NCBI GenBank assembly: GCA_046297935.1
Contig: JBKBHA010000003.1
Location: 310,001-374,000, forward strand
Length of the DNA: 64,000 nt
Origin: CAYMZZ01 sp046297935
GTDB lineage: Bacteria; Bacteroidota; Bacteroidia; Chitinophagales; Chitinophagaceae
Direction: 5' to 3'
Positions within the stretch are counted from its first letter, which is position 1, and each line of letters starts with the position of its first letter. Shown piece by piece: positions 27,319 to 34,945 of this stretch. Position numbers and translations under genes: made by a program. The notes below the pieces were generated by a model. That model was not told the DNA's origin. It made no database searches and saw only the letters and a program-made list of their open reading frames with translations.

Positions 27319-27582
27319 CTATTTTTTACCCGTTTTGAATTGCATCATCCATTTTATAATTTCATCTACTACGGTGGTATTCAGTGAGTAGTAAACGTAT
27401 TGACCCTCCTTTTCGGCATTTACCAGACCCGCTCGTTTCAACAAATCCAGGTGGTGCGAAATGCTTGGAAATGACATATCAAAACCCTCGGCAATTTCGC
27501 CGGCCGTCATATCCCGCTCATGCAACATCTCCAGTATTTCGCGCCGGGTTGGGTCATTTAAGGCTTTAAAAATGCTGTTCAT
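27319..27582 (-). CDS. ArsR-family autorepressor, SdpR-like
   Basis: The 87-residue protein is a winged helix-turn-helix of the ArsR family (DPTRREILEMLHE, recognition helix around SFPSISHHLDLLKRAG, wing VYYSLN). It lacks the metal-binding ELCVCDL motif, as in SdpR. It lies directly before an SdpI-like gene, and a perfect-armed palindrome sits 21 bp before its start, so it very probably represses its own operon. Confidence 0.9.
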   Translation of the reverse strand: MNSIFKALNDPTRREILEMLHERDMTAGEIAEGFDMSFPSISHHLDLLKRAGLVNAEKEGQYVYYSLNTTVVDEIIKWMMQFKTGKK

Positions 27583-27603
27583 AGGTCAATTGATCCGTTA
27601 AAC

Positions 27604-27623
27604 ATTTAGACAAATATCTAAAT
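27604..27623. promoter_or_regulatory. Operator of the ArsR/SdpI operon
   Basis: ATTTAGA and TCTAAAT form perfect 7-bp arms around 6 bp (CAAATA), 21 bp upstream of the repressor start codon. Size, AT-rich symmetry and place are those of ArsR-type operators. Confidence 0.75.
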
Positions 27624-27763
27624 ATTTTTTGAATTTTCTATTGTTCGCCTGTAACATTTTTGATACGCTCCTGTACCAGTGGCGTTTAATTCGGATGACC
27701 GGTTAATGGTTGCAAACGCGTGTTAAGAGCGTTTAACATGGCTTCCCATTAATCCCAATTGGC

Positions 27764-27794
27764 TTGTTGTGGGGTGTAACCTGTGATAGTTTTG
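27764..27794 (+). promoter_or_regulatory. Promoter TTG-N20-TAGTTTTG
   Basis: TTG at 27764-27766 and TAGTTTTG at 27787-27794 are 20 bp apart, a good match to the Bacteroidota promoter (TTG/TTTG and TANNTTTG). Predicted start of transcription is near 27800, about 60 bases before the PepSY-like gene at 27860. Confidence 0.55.
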
Positions 27795-27859
27795 TGTCGT
27801 CATACATACCGAATGACATTGATTCAACAAAATCACAAACCAACAAAATAATTAAACGT

Positions 27860-28297
27860 ATGAAAAAGTTAATCCTCACACTGGCCATTGCAGTTAGCAC
27901 ATTTGCCGCTTTCGCCGGAGAAGAAAATGTAACCGCCGTTGTATTGAAATCCTTTAACCAGGAATTTGCAGGCGCAGAAAATGTAAGCTGGACAACCGGC
28001 CGCAACAGTTATAAGGCATCGTTTGTAATGAACGGGCAGCATGTTGTTGCTTACTACAGCTTTGAAGGTAAAATGCTGGGCATGACCCGCAACATCAGCT
28101 CACTCGATCTGCCTATGAGTTTACAGGCTGGTTTGAAAAAAGATTACAAAGGATACTGGATTTCCGATTTGTTTGAAGTAAGCAATCAGGAAGGCACTAC
28201 CTACTACATTACACTGGAAAAAGCCGATGAAACCCTGATTCTTGAAGCTGGCAATTTCAGCAAGTGGAGTGTATACCAACGCGCCAGCAAATCCTGA
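27860..28297 (+). CDS. PepSY-like secreted protein
   Basis: The protein (145 residues) has a signal peptide (MKKLILTLAIAVSTFAAFA) and a mature PepSY-like/BLIP-like fold pattern: NQEFAGAENVSW, YKASFVMNGQHVVAYYSFEGKMLG, and SNQEGTTYYITLEKAD. It is clearly paralogous to the gene at 28523 (shared FAGAENVSW and NQEGTTY) and more distantly to 22248. The start was set at the signal peptide; the frame stays open upstream. Function unknown. Confidence 0.82.
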   Translation: MKKLILTLAIAVSTFAAFAGEENVTAVVLKSFNQEFAGAENVSWTTGRNSYKASFVMNGQHVVAYYSFEGKMLGMTRNISSLDLPMSLQAGLKKDYKGYWISDLFEVSNQEGTTYYITLEKADETLILEAGNFSKWSVYQRASKS

Positions 28298-28365
28298 GGC
28301 GTTGAATGACCCTGAGCAGTTAGTTCTCAACATAAGCAGTAAGTTTTGGTGTGTGGTGAAAAAGG

Positions 28366-28401
28366 GCCCCGTTCTTCAGCCGGAGGCGGGGCTATCTTTT
28401 T
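28366..28401 (+). terminator. Intrinsic terminator
   Basis: GCCCCG (28366-28371) pairs with CGGGGC (28387-28392), followed by TATCTTTTT. It lies 69 bp after the stop of the PepSY-like gene and separates it from its paralogue. Confidence 0.65.
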
Positions 28402-28522
28402 GCCTGAAAAAAACGGGGTCAACAACTGGAGTAGTTGTTTAAAACATCCCAATTACCTCATCAGCATTTGAAACTGCGGGATTCGTTCTCTAAACTCTTA
28501 ACCAACAAAAAAAAGTATAGCC

Positions 28523-28960
28523 ATGAAAAAAATTCTGATGATTCTGCCCGCCATGCTGGCAGTTGTATTAAGCGCCTTTGCAGGCAAAGATGATGAAGCA
28601 CGTGCACGTGCCAATTTTAACCGTCAGTTTGCCGGTGCAGAAAATGTAAGCTGGAGCACTACCGATAACGATTTCCATAAGGCCACATTTCTGTGGGCCG
28701 GTCATCGCACGGAAGCTTATTTCTCGAATGAAGGAAAATTCGTTGGCGCTATCCGCGGTTTGTTTTATCAGCAACTTCCCATTTCGGTGGTTCGTAGCGT
28801 TGACGACAAATACGATGGACGCGTAATTCTGGAAGTGCGTGAAATTGCCAATCAGGAAGGTACCACCTACTCGGTGCTCATGAACTGGAAGAAAAAATGT
28901 TACCGTGTGCGCTTGCATGCCGACGGGTCGGTGATTGAAACAGAACGCATACGCAAGTAA
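28523..28960 (+). CDS. PepSY-like secreted protein
   Basis: The protein (145 residues) has a signal peptide (MKKILMILPAMLAVVLSAFA) and the same layout as the protein at 27860: NRQFAGAENVSW, HKATFLWAGHRTEAYFSNEGKFVG, and ANQEGTTYSVLMNWKKK. The C-terminal half is more basic than in its paralogue. The two genes are separated by a terminator, so they are probably expressed separately in spite of being a tandem duplication. Confidence 0.82.
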   Translation: MKKILMILPAMLAVVLSAFAGKDDEARARANFNRQFAGAENVSWSTTDNDFHKATFLWAGHRTEAYFSNEGKFVGAIRGLFYQQLPISVVRSVDDKYDGRVILEVREIANQEGTTYSVLMNWKKKCYRVRLHADGSVIETERIRK

Positions 28961-28999
28961 TTGTGAGGCAGGAAGCAGGCCCCGTAAGGCCTCTGAGTG

Positions 29000-29033
29000 A
29001 CGGGTCGGGAATTGTTTTCCCGGCCCGTTCTGT
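29000..29033 (+). terminator. Intrinsic terminator
   Basis: A 12-bp stem with one T-G pair (29000-29011 with 29017-29028) around a five-base loop is followed by TTCTGTTTT, 39 bp after the stop of the PepSY-like gene. Confidence 0.75.
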
Positions 29034-29066
29034 TTTGGAAATGGTTCTGCTGAGCGGCTAATCCCT

Positions 29067-29074
29067 TAATTTTG
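29067..29074 (+). promoter_or_regulatory. -7 box TAATTTTG, leaderless geometry
   Basis: An exact TANNTTTG match lies four bases before the ATG of the deoxyhypusine-synthase-like gene, the same geometry as at the radical SAM and recA genes. Transcription would start at about the start codon. Confidence 0.45.
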
Positions 29075-29078
29075 CGGC

Positions 29079-30053
29079 ATGAACAAAGGACCCATCTCCC
29101 AATTTATTCAGCATCACTATCGCCACTTCAATGCAGCAGCATTAGTGGATGCCGCAAAAGGTTATGAACAACACCTTCTGGAGGGCGGCAAAATGATGAT
29201 CACCCTTGCCGGCGCCATGAGTACCGGCGAGCTGGGCATTTCACTGGCCGAAATGATCCGCCAGGGTAAAGTGGATATAATCAGTTGTACCGGCGCCAAC
29301 CTCGAAGAGGACGTCATGAACCTCGTGGCGCATTCAAAATACAAGCGCATTCCCAATTACCGCGACCTGACGCCACAGGACGAATGGGATTTGCTGGAAA
29401 ATCATTTCAATCGCGTAACAGATACGTGTATACCGGAAGAAGAGGCTTTTCGCCGCCTTCAAAAACACCTGGTAAAACAATGGACAGATGCAGAAGCAAA
29501 AGGTGAGCGTTATTTCCCGCACGAATTTCTTTATAAGACTGTTCTGAGTGGCGATCTGCAGCAGTATTATGAAATTGATCCCAAAGATTCCTGGATCGTA
29601 GCCGCGGCTGAAAAAAATATCCCGATCGTGGTGCCAGGTTGGGAAGACAGCACTACGGGTAATATTTTCGCGAGCTATGTTATTAAAGGCGAGTTAAAAG
29701 CCAGCACGGTTAAGAGTGGTATTGAATACATGGTTTGGCTGGCCGACTGGTACCGGCAGAATTCTGCCGGCAAAGGCGTTGGATTTTTCCAGATCGGCGG
29801 TGGTATTGCAGGCGACTTCCCCATTTGCGTAGTGCCCATGATGTACCAGGATCTGGAGTGGCACGATGTGCCGTTCTGGAGTTATTTCTGCCAGATCAGC
29901 GACTCTACCACTTCCTATGGTTCTTACTCTGGCGCGGTGCCGAACGAAAAAATTACCTGGGGCAAACTCGATATCAATACACCCAAGTTCATTGTTGAAA
30001 GCGATGCCACCATTGTGGCACCCCTGATCTTTGCCTGGGTACTTGGCTGGTGA
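29079..30053 (+). CDS. Deoxyhypusine synthase-like protein
   Basis: The 324-residue protein belongs to the deoxyhypusine synthase family. The NAD-binding part has AGAMSTGELG and SCTGANLEED; the catalytic lysine is K296 in the conserved WGKL context, preceded by SYSGAVPNEKITWGKL. In eukaryotes and archaea the enzyme transfers aminobutyl from spermidine to eIF5A, which bacteria lack. Bacterial family members are known that make homospermidine, and others have no assigned substrate. It is monocistronic and flanked by terminators. A polyamine-linked transferase role is likely, the acceptor unknown. Confidence 0.85.
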   Translation: MNKGPISQFIQHHYRHFNAAALVDAAKGYEQHLLEGGKMMITLAGAMSTGELGISLAEMIRQGKVDIISCTGANLEEDVMNLVAHSKYKRIPNYRDLTPQDEWDLLENHFNRVTDTCIPEEEAFRRLQKHLVKQWTDAEAKGERYFPHEFLYKTVLSGDLQQYYEIDPKDSWIVAAAEKNIPIVVPGWEDSTTGNIFASYVIKGELKASTVKSGIEYMVWLADWYRQNSAGKGVGFFQIGGGIAGDFPICVVPMMYQDLEWHDVPFWSYFCQISDSTTSYGSYSGAVPNEKITWGKLDINTPKFIVESDATIVAPLIFAWVLGW

Positions 30054-30054
30054 G

Positions 30055-30122
30055 AAAACTATAAATGCAAAAGGGAATAGTAAGATAATTATCTTCCTAT
30101 TCCCTTTTGCATTTATAGTTTT
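30055..30122. terminator. 68-bp near-perfect palindrome between convergent genes
   Basis: Arms 30055-30080 and 30097-30122 are perfect 26-base reverse complements. After one mismatch the inner 14 bases (AAGATAATTATCTT) are also palindromic, so nearly the whole 68 bp folds as one stem of 34 bp with no loop. It starts 2 bp after the stop of the deoxyhypusine-synthase-like gene and ends 12 bp before the stop of the M28 peptidase gene. Each arm ends in TTTT on its outgoing strand, so it should terminate transcription from both sides. Confidence 0.8.
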
Positions 30123-30133
30123 GACGCTTGAAT

Positions 30134-31669
30134 TTATCGAGGAGGCATCTCCAACTTCAAATCTCTCTTCAGCATTTCATTACGATTAGCCATTTCCAAC
30201 GCAGTATAATATACCAGTTGGGCACGCTTAGCCATCAATTTGTAATTGATCTTGTCGGGCGTATCAGTAGGGCGGTGATAATCGGCATGAACACCGTTGA
30301 AATAGAAAATTACCGGCACCCCTTTCTCGGCAAAATTGTAATGGTCGCTGCGGTAGTAGAAGCGGTTCTTGTCGTTAGGATCGTTGTACTTGCGATCCAG
30401 CACCATTTTGGTATATTTCTTATTTACTTCCTCCGTAATGGGCGTCAGATCAGTACTCAGCTTGTCGTCGCCAATAACGTATACGTAATTAGCGGAGTCC
30501 TTGCTTTTTTGGTACTCTTCACCTACGCGACCCACCATGTCGATATTGAGATCGACTGTTGTTTTTTCAAGCGGGAAAATGGGGTGTTCAGAATAGTATT
30601 GAGATCCCCAAAGGCCTTTTTCCTCGCCACTCACCGTCATGAAAACAATCGAACGGCGGGGGCCCTTGCCAGCCTTTTTGGCTTCGGCAAATGCCTGTGC
30701 AAGTTCCAGAATACTGGTGGTGCCGCTGCCGTCGTCGTCTGCACCGTAGAAGATGGTGCCATCGGCACGCTTGCCCACGTGGTCGTAGTGTGAGGTGATC
30801 ATCACATACTCATCCTTCTTATCGGTTCCTTCCAGCACACCCAACACATTAGATGCATAGGCGGTGCTGCTTACTTTGCTGAATCCAAGGTCGATATTAA
30901 CTTCAAACGTGCTGGCAGCAGGTGCGGCTTGCTTTAATTTGTTGAGAATTCCTTTTCCGGCTTCACCCATAATGCCGGCGGCTACCTCTTCAGAAATGAA
31001 GAAAGTTTGCGGCATGATGGAGGCCGGATATCCATTCATGCTGTAGTTAGAAACAGCATTAAATGTGCGCCGTGGGAAATTGCCGTACACTACCAAAACA
31101 GCAGCGGCTCCATTGGCTTGCGCATTGCGCAGTTTAGCAAAAATGCCATTAGCAGCGGAACGGCCGGGAGCAGAGGGCTTATAACCAGCAGGTGATCCGT
31201 CGGCCATGATTACCAGTTTACCCTTCACGTCGGTACTCTTGTAGTCGTTGACATCGCCGTCTACAATACCATAACCCACAAATACAGCTTCCGAAAAACG
31301 AAGGTCGGCAGTATGATTCATGCCGCTATTGGGCTGAAAATCTTTGTTCAGTTCAAAAGATTTCCCGTTTACAGTAAGGCTGGTACTTGTTACTGAGTCG
31401 CGATACAGGGGATATTTTTGGCGGTAGCTTCCGTTATTGCCAGGCAACAGACCCAAAGAACGGAAATGGGCTTCAATGTAGTCCGCAGCCTTCTCCAAAC
31501 CGGGCGAAGGTGTGTCGCGGCCCTCCATATCGGCACCGGCGATAATGTAAAGATGCTTTTGCATGTCCTCTGCCGTGATGGTTTTAGCATACCAGGCAGG
31601 CGTTCCCTTTTTTTGCGCGGCACCCACCAGGCAAATACCCAGTGCTACCGGCAGCAAAAATTTTCTCAT
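30134..31669 (-). CDS. M28 family zinc aminopeptidase, secreted
   Basis: The protein (511 residues) has a signal peptide (MRKFLLPVALGICLVGAAQ), a PA-type insert domain (about 120-245) and an M28 catalytic domain. Zinc ligands and catalytic residues are visible in order: TSHYDHVG, YGADDDGSGT, SGEEKGLWGS, NIDMVGR, and YYRSDHYNF. M28 enzymes remove N-terminal amino acids; some act on dipeptides or glutaminyl peptides. It acts in the periplasm or outside. It stands alone between two palindromic regions. Confidence 0.92.
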   Translation of the reverse strand: MRKFLLPVALGICLVGAAQKKGTPAWYAKTITAEDMQKHLYIIAGADMEGRDTPSPGLEKAADYIEAHFRSLGLLPGNNGSYRQKYPLYRDSVTSTSLTVNGKSFELNKDFQPNSGMNHTADLRFSEAVFVGYGIVDGDVNDYKSTDVKGKLVIMADGSPAGYKPSAPGRSAANGIFAKLRNAQANGAAAVLVVYGNFPRRTFNAVSNYSMNGYPASIMPQTFFISEEVAAGIMGEAGKGILNKLKQAAPAASTFEVNIDLGFSKVSSTAYASNVLGVLEGTDKKDEYVMITSHYDHVGKRADGTIFYGADDDGSGTTSILELAQAFAEAKKAGKGPRRSIVFMTVSGEEKGLWGSQYYSEHPIFPLEKTTVDLNIDMVGRVGEEYQKSKDSANYVYVIGDDKLSTDLTPITEEVNKKYTKMVLDRKYNDPNDKNRFYYRSDHYNFAEKGVPVIFYFNGVHADYHRPTDTPDKINYKLMAKRAQLVYYTALEMANRNEMLKRDLKLEMPPR

Positions 31670-31760
31670 GATTGTTATTTAGCGTTTAGTAAAAAAAGAA
31701 TATGCTCAAACTTACCTGAAAAAGTCTGAGAAAAACGGAAGATATGATAAATGGTGAGAA

Positions 31761-32216
31761 TTAGCTGCAGGCTATCTTATTCACCCGATTGAGGTGTCGG
31801 CCGCCTTCGAATTCGGTGGTCATGAACGTGGAAACCATTTTTTCGGCATCGCCTTCGCGCACAAAACGAGCGGGAATGCAGATAATGTTGGCATCATTGT
31901 GCTGACGGACCAGCTTCGCAATTTCATCGCCCCAGCAAATGGCGGCGCGAATCTGTTGATGTTTGTTAGCCGTAATAGCAACGCCGTTGGCAGTACCACA
32001 AAGCAGGATGCCAAAAGCATAATTGCCGCTTTCTACTGCCAGCGCCACCGGATGGGCAAAGTCGGGATAGTCGACCGAATCTTTGCTATGAGTACCAAAA
32101 TCTTCAAACAGCAGTCCTTTCCCTTCCAAAAATGAAATCAGGTCTTCTTTATAATCGAAACCGGCATGGTCGCTTCCGATGGCAATGGGTTTGCTTAGGT
32201 CAAATGGAGAAGTCAT
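31761..32216 (-). CDS. rpiB: Ribose-5-phosphate isomerase B
   Basis: The 151-residue protein matches RpiB/LacAB in length. SDHAGFDYK near 15-23 binds the sugar phosphate, GTHSKDSVDYPDFAHPVA follows, and the catalytic cysteine is C73 in GILLCGTANGVAI. It interconverts ribose 5-phosphate and ribulose 5-phosphate in the pentose phosphate pathway. RpiB versus allose-phosphate isomerase cannot be told apart from sequence alone. A long palindrome lies just upstream of its start. Confidence 0.92.
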   Translation of the reverse strand: MTSPFDLSKPIAIGSDHAGFDYKEDLISFLEGKGLLFEDFGTHSKDSVDYPDFAHPVALAVESGNYAFGILLCGTANGVAITANKHQQIRAAICWGDEIAKLVRQHNDANIICIPARFVREGDAEKMVSTFMTTEFEGGRHLNRVNKIACS

Positions 32217-32264
32217 AGCACAGAGAATTGAGATGGTAAAATTAGGATAAATAATTCGGCAATC

Positions 32265-32311
32265 AGCTTATTTTAGAATTCGACGCAACGCGTCAAATTC
32301 TCAAATAAGCT
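32265..32311. repeat. Palindromic repeat, family with core AGAATT
   Basis: Arms of 22 bases (32265-32286, 32290-32311) around loop AAC. Segments of 9, 6 and 5 bp pair (AGCTTATTT, AGAATT, GACGC) and are interrupted by single mismatches. The middle segment AGAATT/AATTCT, the T-C mismatch beside it and the outer AGC...GCT ends recur in the palindrome at 58326. It lies between the tatC and rpiB genes, which share a direction. Confidence 0.6.
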
Positions 32312-32343
32312 AATCTATAATCGAAGCAAATGAGCAGAAAATT

Positions 32344-33198
32344 TTAACTCCACTCCTTCATTTCCTTTTCCTGACGTCGATTAATTCTCGCAGCCAACAC
32401 AACACTTGCTTCAAACAACAGGTAAAGCGGGATGGTTACAATTGCCAGACTGAATGGATCAGTAGATGGAGTAATGATGGCGGCAGCAATGATAATGATG
32501 ACAAAAGCATGCCTGCGGTATTTGCGCAAAAATTTCGCCGTAATGATGCCAATACGAGCCAGCAACATCATCAGCAGAGGCATTTGAAACAGCACTCCGA
32601 TGCCGGCAGTGGTATAAATTAGATTTTCGAGATAGTCGGAAAAGGTAGGCATGATGGTGATCTGTTCACTCAGCTTGTAGTTGAAGTAGAAATTCACCAT
32701 GAAGGGGGTAAGGATAAAATATCCAAAAGCCACGCCGCCGAAAAACAAAAGCGACACCCAAAAAATTACACCTCTGGTTGTTTTCCGCTCTTTTTCAGAC
32801 AGTGCAGGTTTTACAAATCGCCAAAACTCCCAAAATACATAAGGGAAAGCCAAAATAAATCCGCCTACAAAAGCTACCGTAAATGAGGCAATAAACTGCC
32901 CGGTCATGGTCGTTTCAAGGAACTTGGCATCCACCTGTTTAAAACATAGCACGTCGCCAATTCCAATGGTATGACCCAGGCTGCAGAGCCAGCGGGCGGA
33001 GACAAAATCGGCCCGGGTGGGGCCAAACAGGATTGTGTCTACCACATATTCGCTAAACACGAATACAACAATGGCACAAATCAGTATCGCTATCACCGAG
33101 CGGATCAAATGCCAACGGAGTTCTTCCAGGTGGTCGATAAACGACATCTCTTCCGTTCCCTGCTGTTTCCGCCTGTTGAAAAAATCTAATAGGGCCAT
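32344..33198 (-). CDS. tatC: Twin-arginine translocase subunit TatC
   Basis: The 284-residue protein has the six helices of TatC and its signature N terminus MSFIDHLEELRWHLIRS (about 19-35), with the conserved Glu used to bind the twin-arginine signal. FPYVFWEFWRFVKPAL near 125-145 is the next conserved block. The first periplasmic loop is longer than in E. coli, as usual in Bacteroidota. It exports folded proteins. TatA/B is not in this window. Confidence 0.95.
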   Translation of the reverse strand: MALLDFFNRRKQQGTEEMSFIDHLEELRWHLIRSVIAILICAIVVFVFSEYVVDTILFGPTRADFVSARWLCSLGHTIGIGDVLCFKQVDAKFLETTMTGQFIASFTVAFVGGFILAFPYVFWEFWRFVKPALSEKERKTTRGVIFWVSLLFFGGVAFGYFILTPFMVNFYFNYKLSEQITIMPTFSDYLENLIYTTAGIGVLFQMPLLMMLLARIGIITAKFLRKYRRHAFVIIIIAAAIITPSTDPFSLAIVTIPLYLLFEASVVLAARINRRQEKEMKEWS

Positions 33199-33218
33199 TG
33201 GTTCTTATAAATTGCGGG

Positions 33219-33226
33219 CAAAAATA
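33219..33226 (-). promoter_or_regulatory. -7 box TATTTTTG of tatC
   Basis: The minus strand reads TATTTTTG, an exact TANNTTTG match, 20 bp before the tatC start codon. No good -33 element was found. Confidence 0.35.
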
Positions 33227-33275
33227 CGAGACAAATTCAGAAGTAGCTTCGCGATCTTCATGTAGGTAGCGATGC

Positions 33276-34529
33276 CTATTTCAGCTTTTTCAGTTTCACG
33301 GTTTCAATCCGGGTATCACTCACATTCAATACATCAAACTCGTAATTCTCTATGATAATCCTCTCTTTCTGACGAGGGATGGTTTCATGAAAATTGATGA
33401 TATATCCCGAGAGCGTTTCCGAATCGTTGGCCGGAAAATGTAACCCGTATTTATTTTCCAGATAATCCAGCTCAAGCCTGCCGGAAAAGATAAACTCATT
33501 TTCGGCCAGCTGCTTTTCCACAAATTTTTCGGTATCATATTCATCTTCTATCTCTCCAAACAACTCTTCCAGCACATCCTCCATGGTAATAATGCCGGCC
33601 GTACCGCCAAATTCATCCACCACCCAGGCAATGCTTTTGCGCTCCCGGCTAAACTTGCCCATCAGATCGGCAGCACTCATGCTCTCGGGCACTGCAGGAA
33701 TCTGAAGCAGGATCTCCTGCAAACTTGCTGGTTTGCGAAACAGGTCAATCTGATGCACATATCCCACGATATGGTCAATATTCTCATCATATACGACCAG
33801 TTTGCTCAGTTTGGTTTCCACAAACTTTTGCTGTACCTGTGCCACCGAAGTATAAAGAGGCACTCCAATGATTTCCTTGCGAGGCACAAGGCATTGCCGA
33901 ATTCGAACTTTTGGAAACTCCTGGGCATTTTCCAGCAATTGCGTATTTCGATCGCGCCGATCGTCCATTTCATTGGATTGAAACAGGTTTTTCAGTTCTG
34001 CATGGCTCAACGGCTCCTTGTTGCGATCAAGGCGCACGTTGAAAACATATTTCAATAACCAGGCTGCCAATTGTGTCAACTTGTCGGCCACAGGGGAAGC
34101 CAGTTGGTAAAATACATCTATTATGCCCGAAAGGCGGCTCAGCAGGCTATTGCTCCGGGCCCGAAACACGGCACGTGGAATGAACTCGGCCAGTATCAAT
34201 ACCAGCAGGGTCGCGATGACTATTTCAACGAAGATGTGAACCACGTCTGAGCCCACGCGCCATCTTTTCCAGATGGGCTGCATCACGGTACTTATCTGCA
34301 GGCCCAGAAACACCAGGAAGAAGGTGAAGCCGATAAGGGTCATGCCAATAAACCGGGTAGGATTATCTACAAACTTTCCCAGCAATAACCCCGATTTACT
34401 GCCCTGATTACGACGCAGCTCAACATTCAGCCGATTGGCGCTGTAGAAGGCCATTTCGATTCCGGCAAAAAAACCCATCAACAAAATCGTCAGAAAAAAC
34501 CAGATAATGGTTTTTAACTCAGCTGTCAT
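33276..34529 (-). CDS. CNNM/CBS-pair hemolysin-family membrane protein
   Basis: The 417-residue protein has a DUF21/CNNM membrane domain (about 1-180, four hydrophobic helices with FFAGIEMAFYSANRLN at the start), a CBS pair (about 200-320, ending in EFGGTAGIITMEDVLEELFG) and a C-terminal CorC/HlyC domain (about 330-415). Relatives transport or regulate Mg2+ or Co2+, and a subgroup (GldE) is linked to gliding motility. No gliding gene is adjacent, so the general name is safer. Confidence 0.88.
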   Translation of the reverse strand: MTAELKTIIWFFLTILLMGFFAGIEMAFYSANRLNVELRRNQGSKSGLLLGKFVDNPTRFIGMTLIGFTFFLVFLGLQISTVMQPIWKRWRVGSDVVHIFVEIVIATLLVLILAEFIPRAVFRARSNSLLSRLSGIIDVFYQLASPVADKLTQLAAWLLKYVFNVRLDRNKEPLSHAELKNLFQSNEMDDRRDRNTQLLENAQEFPKVRIRQCLVPRKEIIGVPLYTSVAQVQQKFVETKLSKLVVYDENIDHIVGYVHQIDLFRKPASLQEILLQIPAVPESMSAADLMGKFSRERKSIAWVVDEFGGTAGIITMEDVLEELFGEIEDEYDTEKFVEKQLAENEFIFSGRLELDYLENKYGLHFPANDSETLSGYIINFHETIPRQKERIIIENYEFDVLNVSDTRIETVKLKKLK

Positions 34530-34582
34530 GGCATAAAGATAGTATGCAAATACGTAAACCCGCAGGGGCTGTTTTACCCCGG

Positions 34583-34768
34583 TCAGGGCCCTTCGCCAGG
34601 AGCAGCAGGTCCATCAGGGGGTGGGGGCTCGGTTTCGTCTTCATCAGGAACTATTTCGGGGTCCGGATCCGGCCCGGCAGGCTCTGGAGGCACAGGTGGA
34701 TCGTTTAAATCGGGCTTTGGCGGAACAAAATGCGGTTCCTTCTTTTTTCCATTTGAAGCGGTATGCAT
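34583..34768 (-). CDS. Small proline-rich acidic protein
   Basis: This 61-residue frame (ATG 34768) has a basic start (MHTASNGKKKE) and then mostly Pro, Asp and Glu (FVPPKPDLNDPPVPPEP near 15-31). It has no signal peptide or membrane segment. The regular Pro spacing and balanced composition suggest a real, intrinsically disordered protein. It lies 53 bp from the CNNM gene. Function unknown; a chance frame is not excluded. Confidence 0.55.
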   Translation of the reverse strand: MHTASNGKKKEPHFVPPKPDLNDPPVPPEPAGPDPDPEIVPDEDETEPPPPDGPAAPGEGP

Positions 34769-34833
34769 AAACAACTTTTTATGAAATTATAGTTATTCGT
34801 GCCCTGATCAGAGCGCAGCGGTCAGCCCTTGCG

Positions 34834-34847
34834 GTGATAAGCATCAA
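34834..34847. promoter_or_regulatory. FNR/ANR-like box GTGAT-AAGC-ATCAA
   Basis: Nine of the ten defined bases match TTGAT-N4-ATCAA, the FNR site. It lies 44 bp before an exact -7 box, TAGCTTTG (34892-34899), and about 63 bp before the predicted transcription start, the class I activator position. The same box-to-box spacing occurs before the universal stress gene starting at 48298. Confidence 0.6.
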
Positions 34848-34891
34848 TTGCACCAGTGACGCCTGTCAACATGTGCCGAAGCTGCAGGCAA

Positions 34892-34899
34892 TAGCTTTG
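34892..34899 (+). promoter_or_regulatory. -7 box TAGCTTTG of the stress operon
   Basis: An exact TANNTTTG match 46 bp before the PNPOx-like gene. It lacks an obvious -33 TTTG, which is what one expects of an activator-dependent promoter. Confidence 0.5.
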
Positions 34900-34945
34900 A
34901 ACATGAGCATTTGATCCTGCTTTTTACCACTAAAACTGTTCCATT

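Noticed and set aside
33276..34529. Naming the CNNM/CBS protein as GldE
   Set aside because: No gliding gene is adjacent and the domain order is shared with general CorC/HlyC-type proteins.
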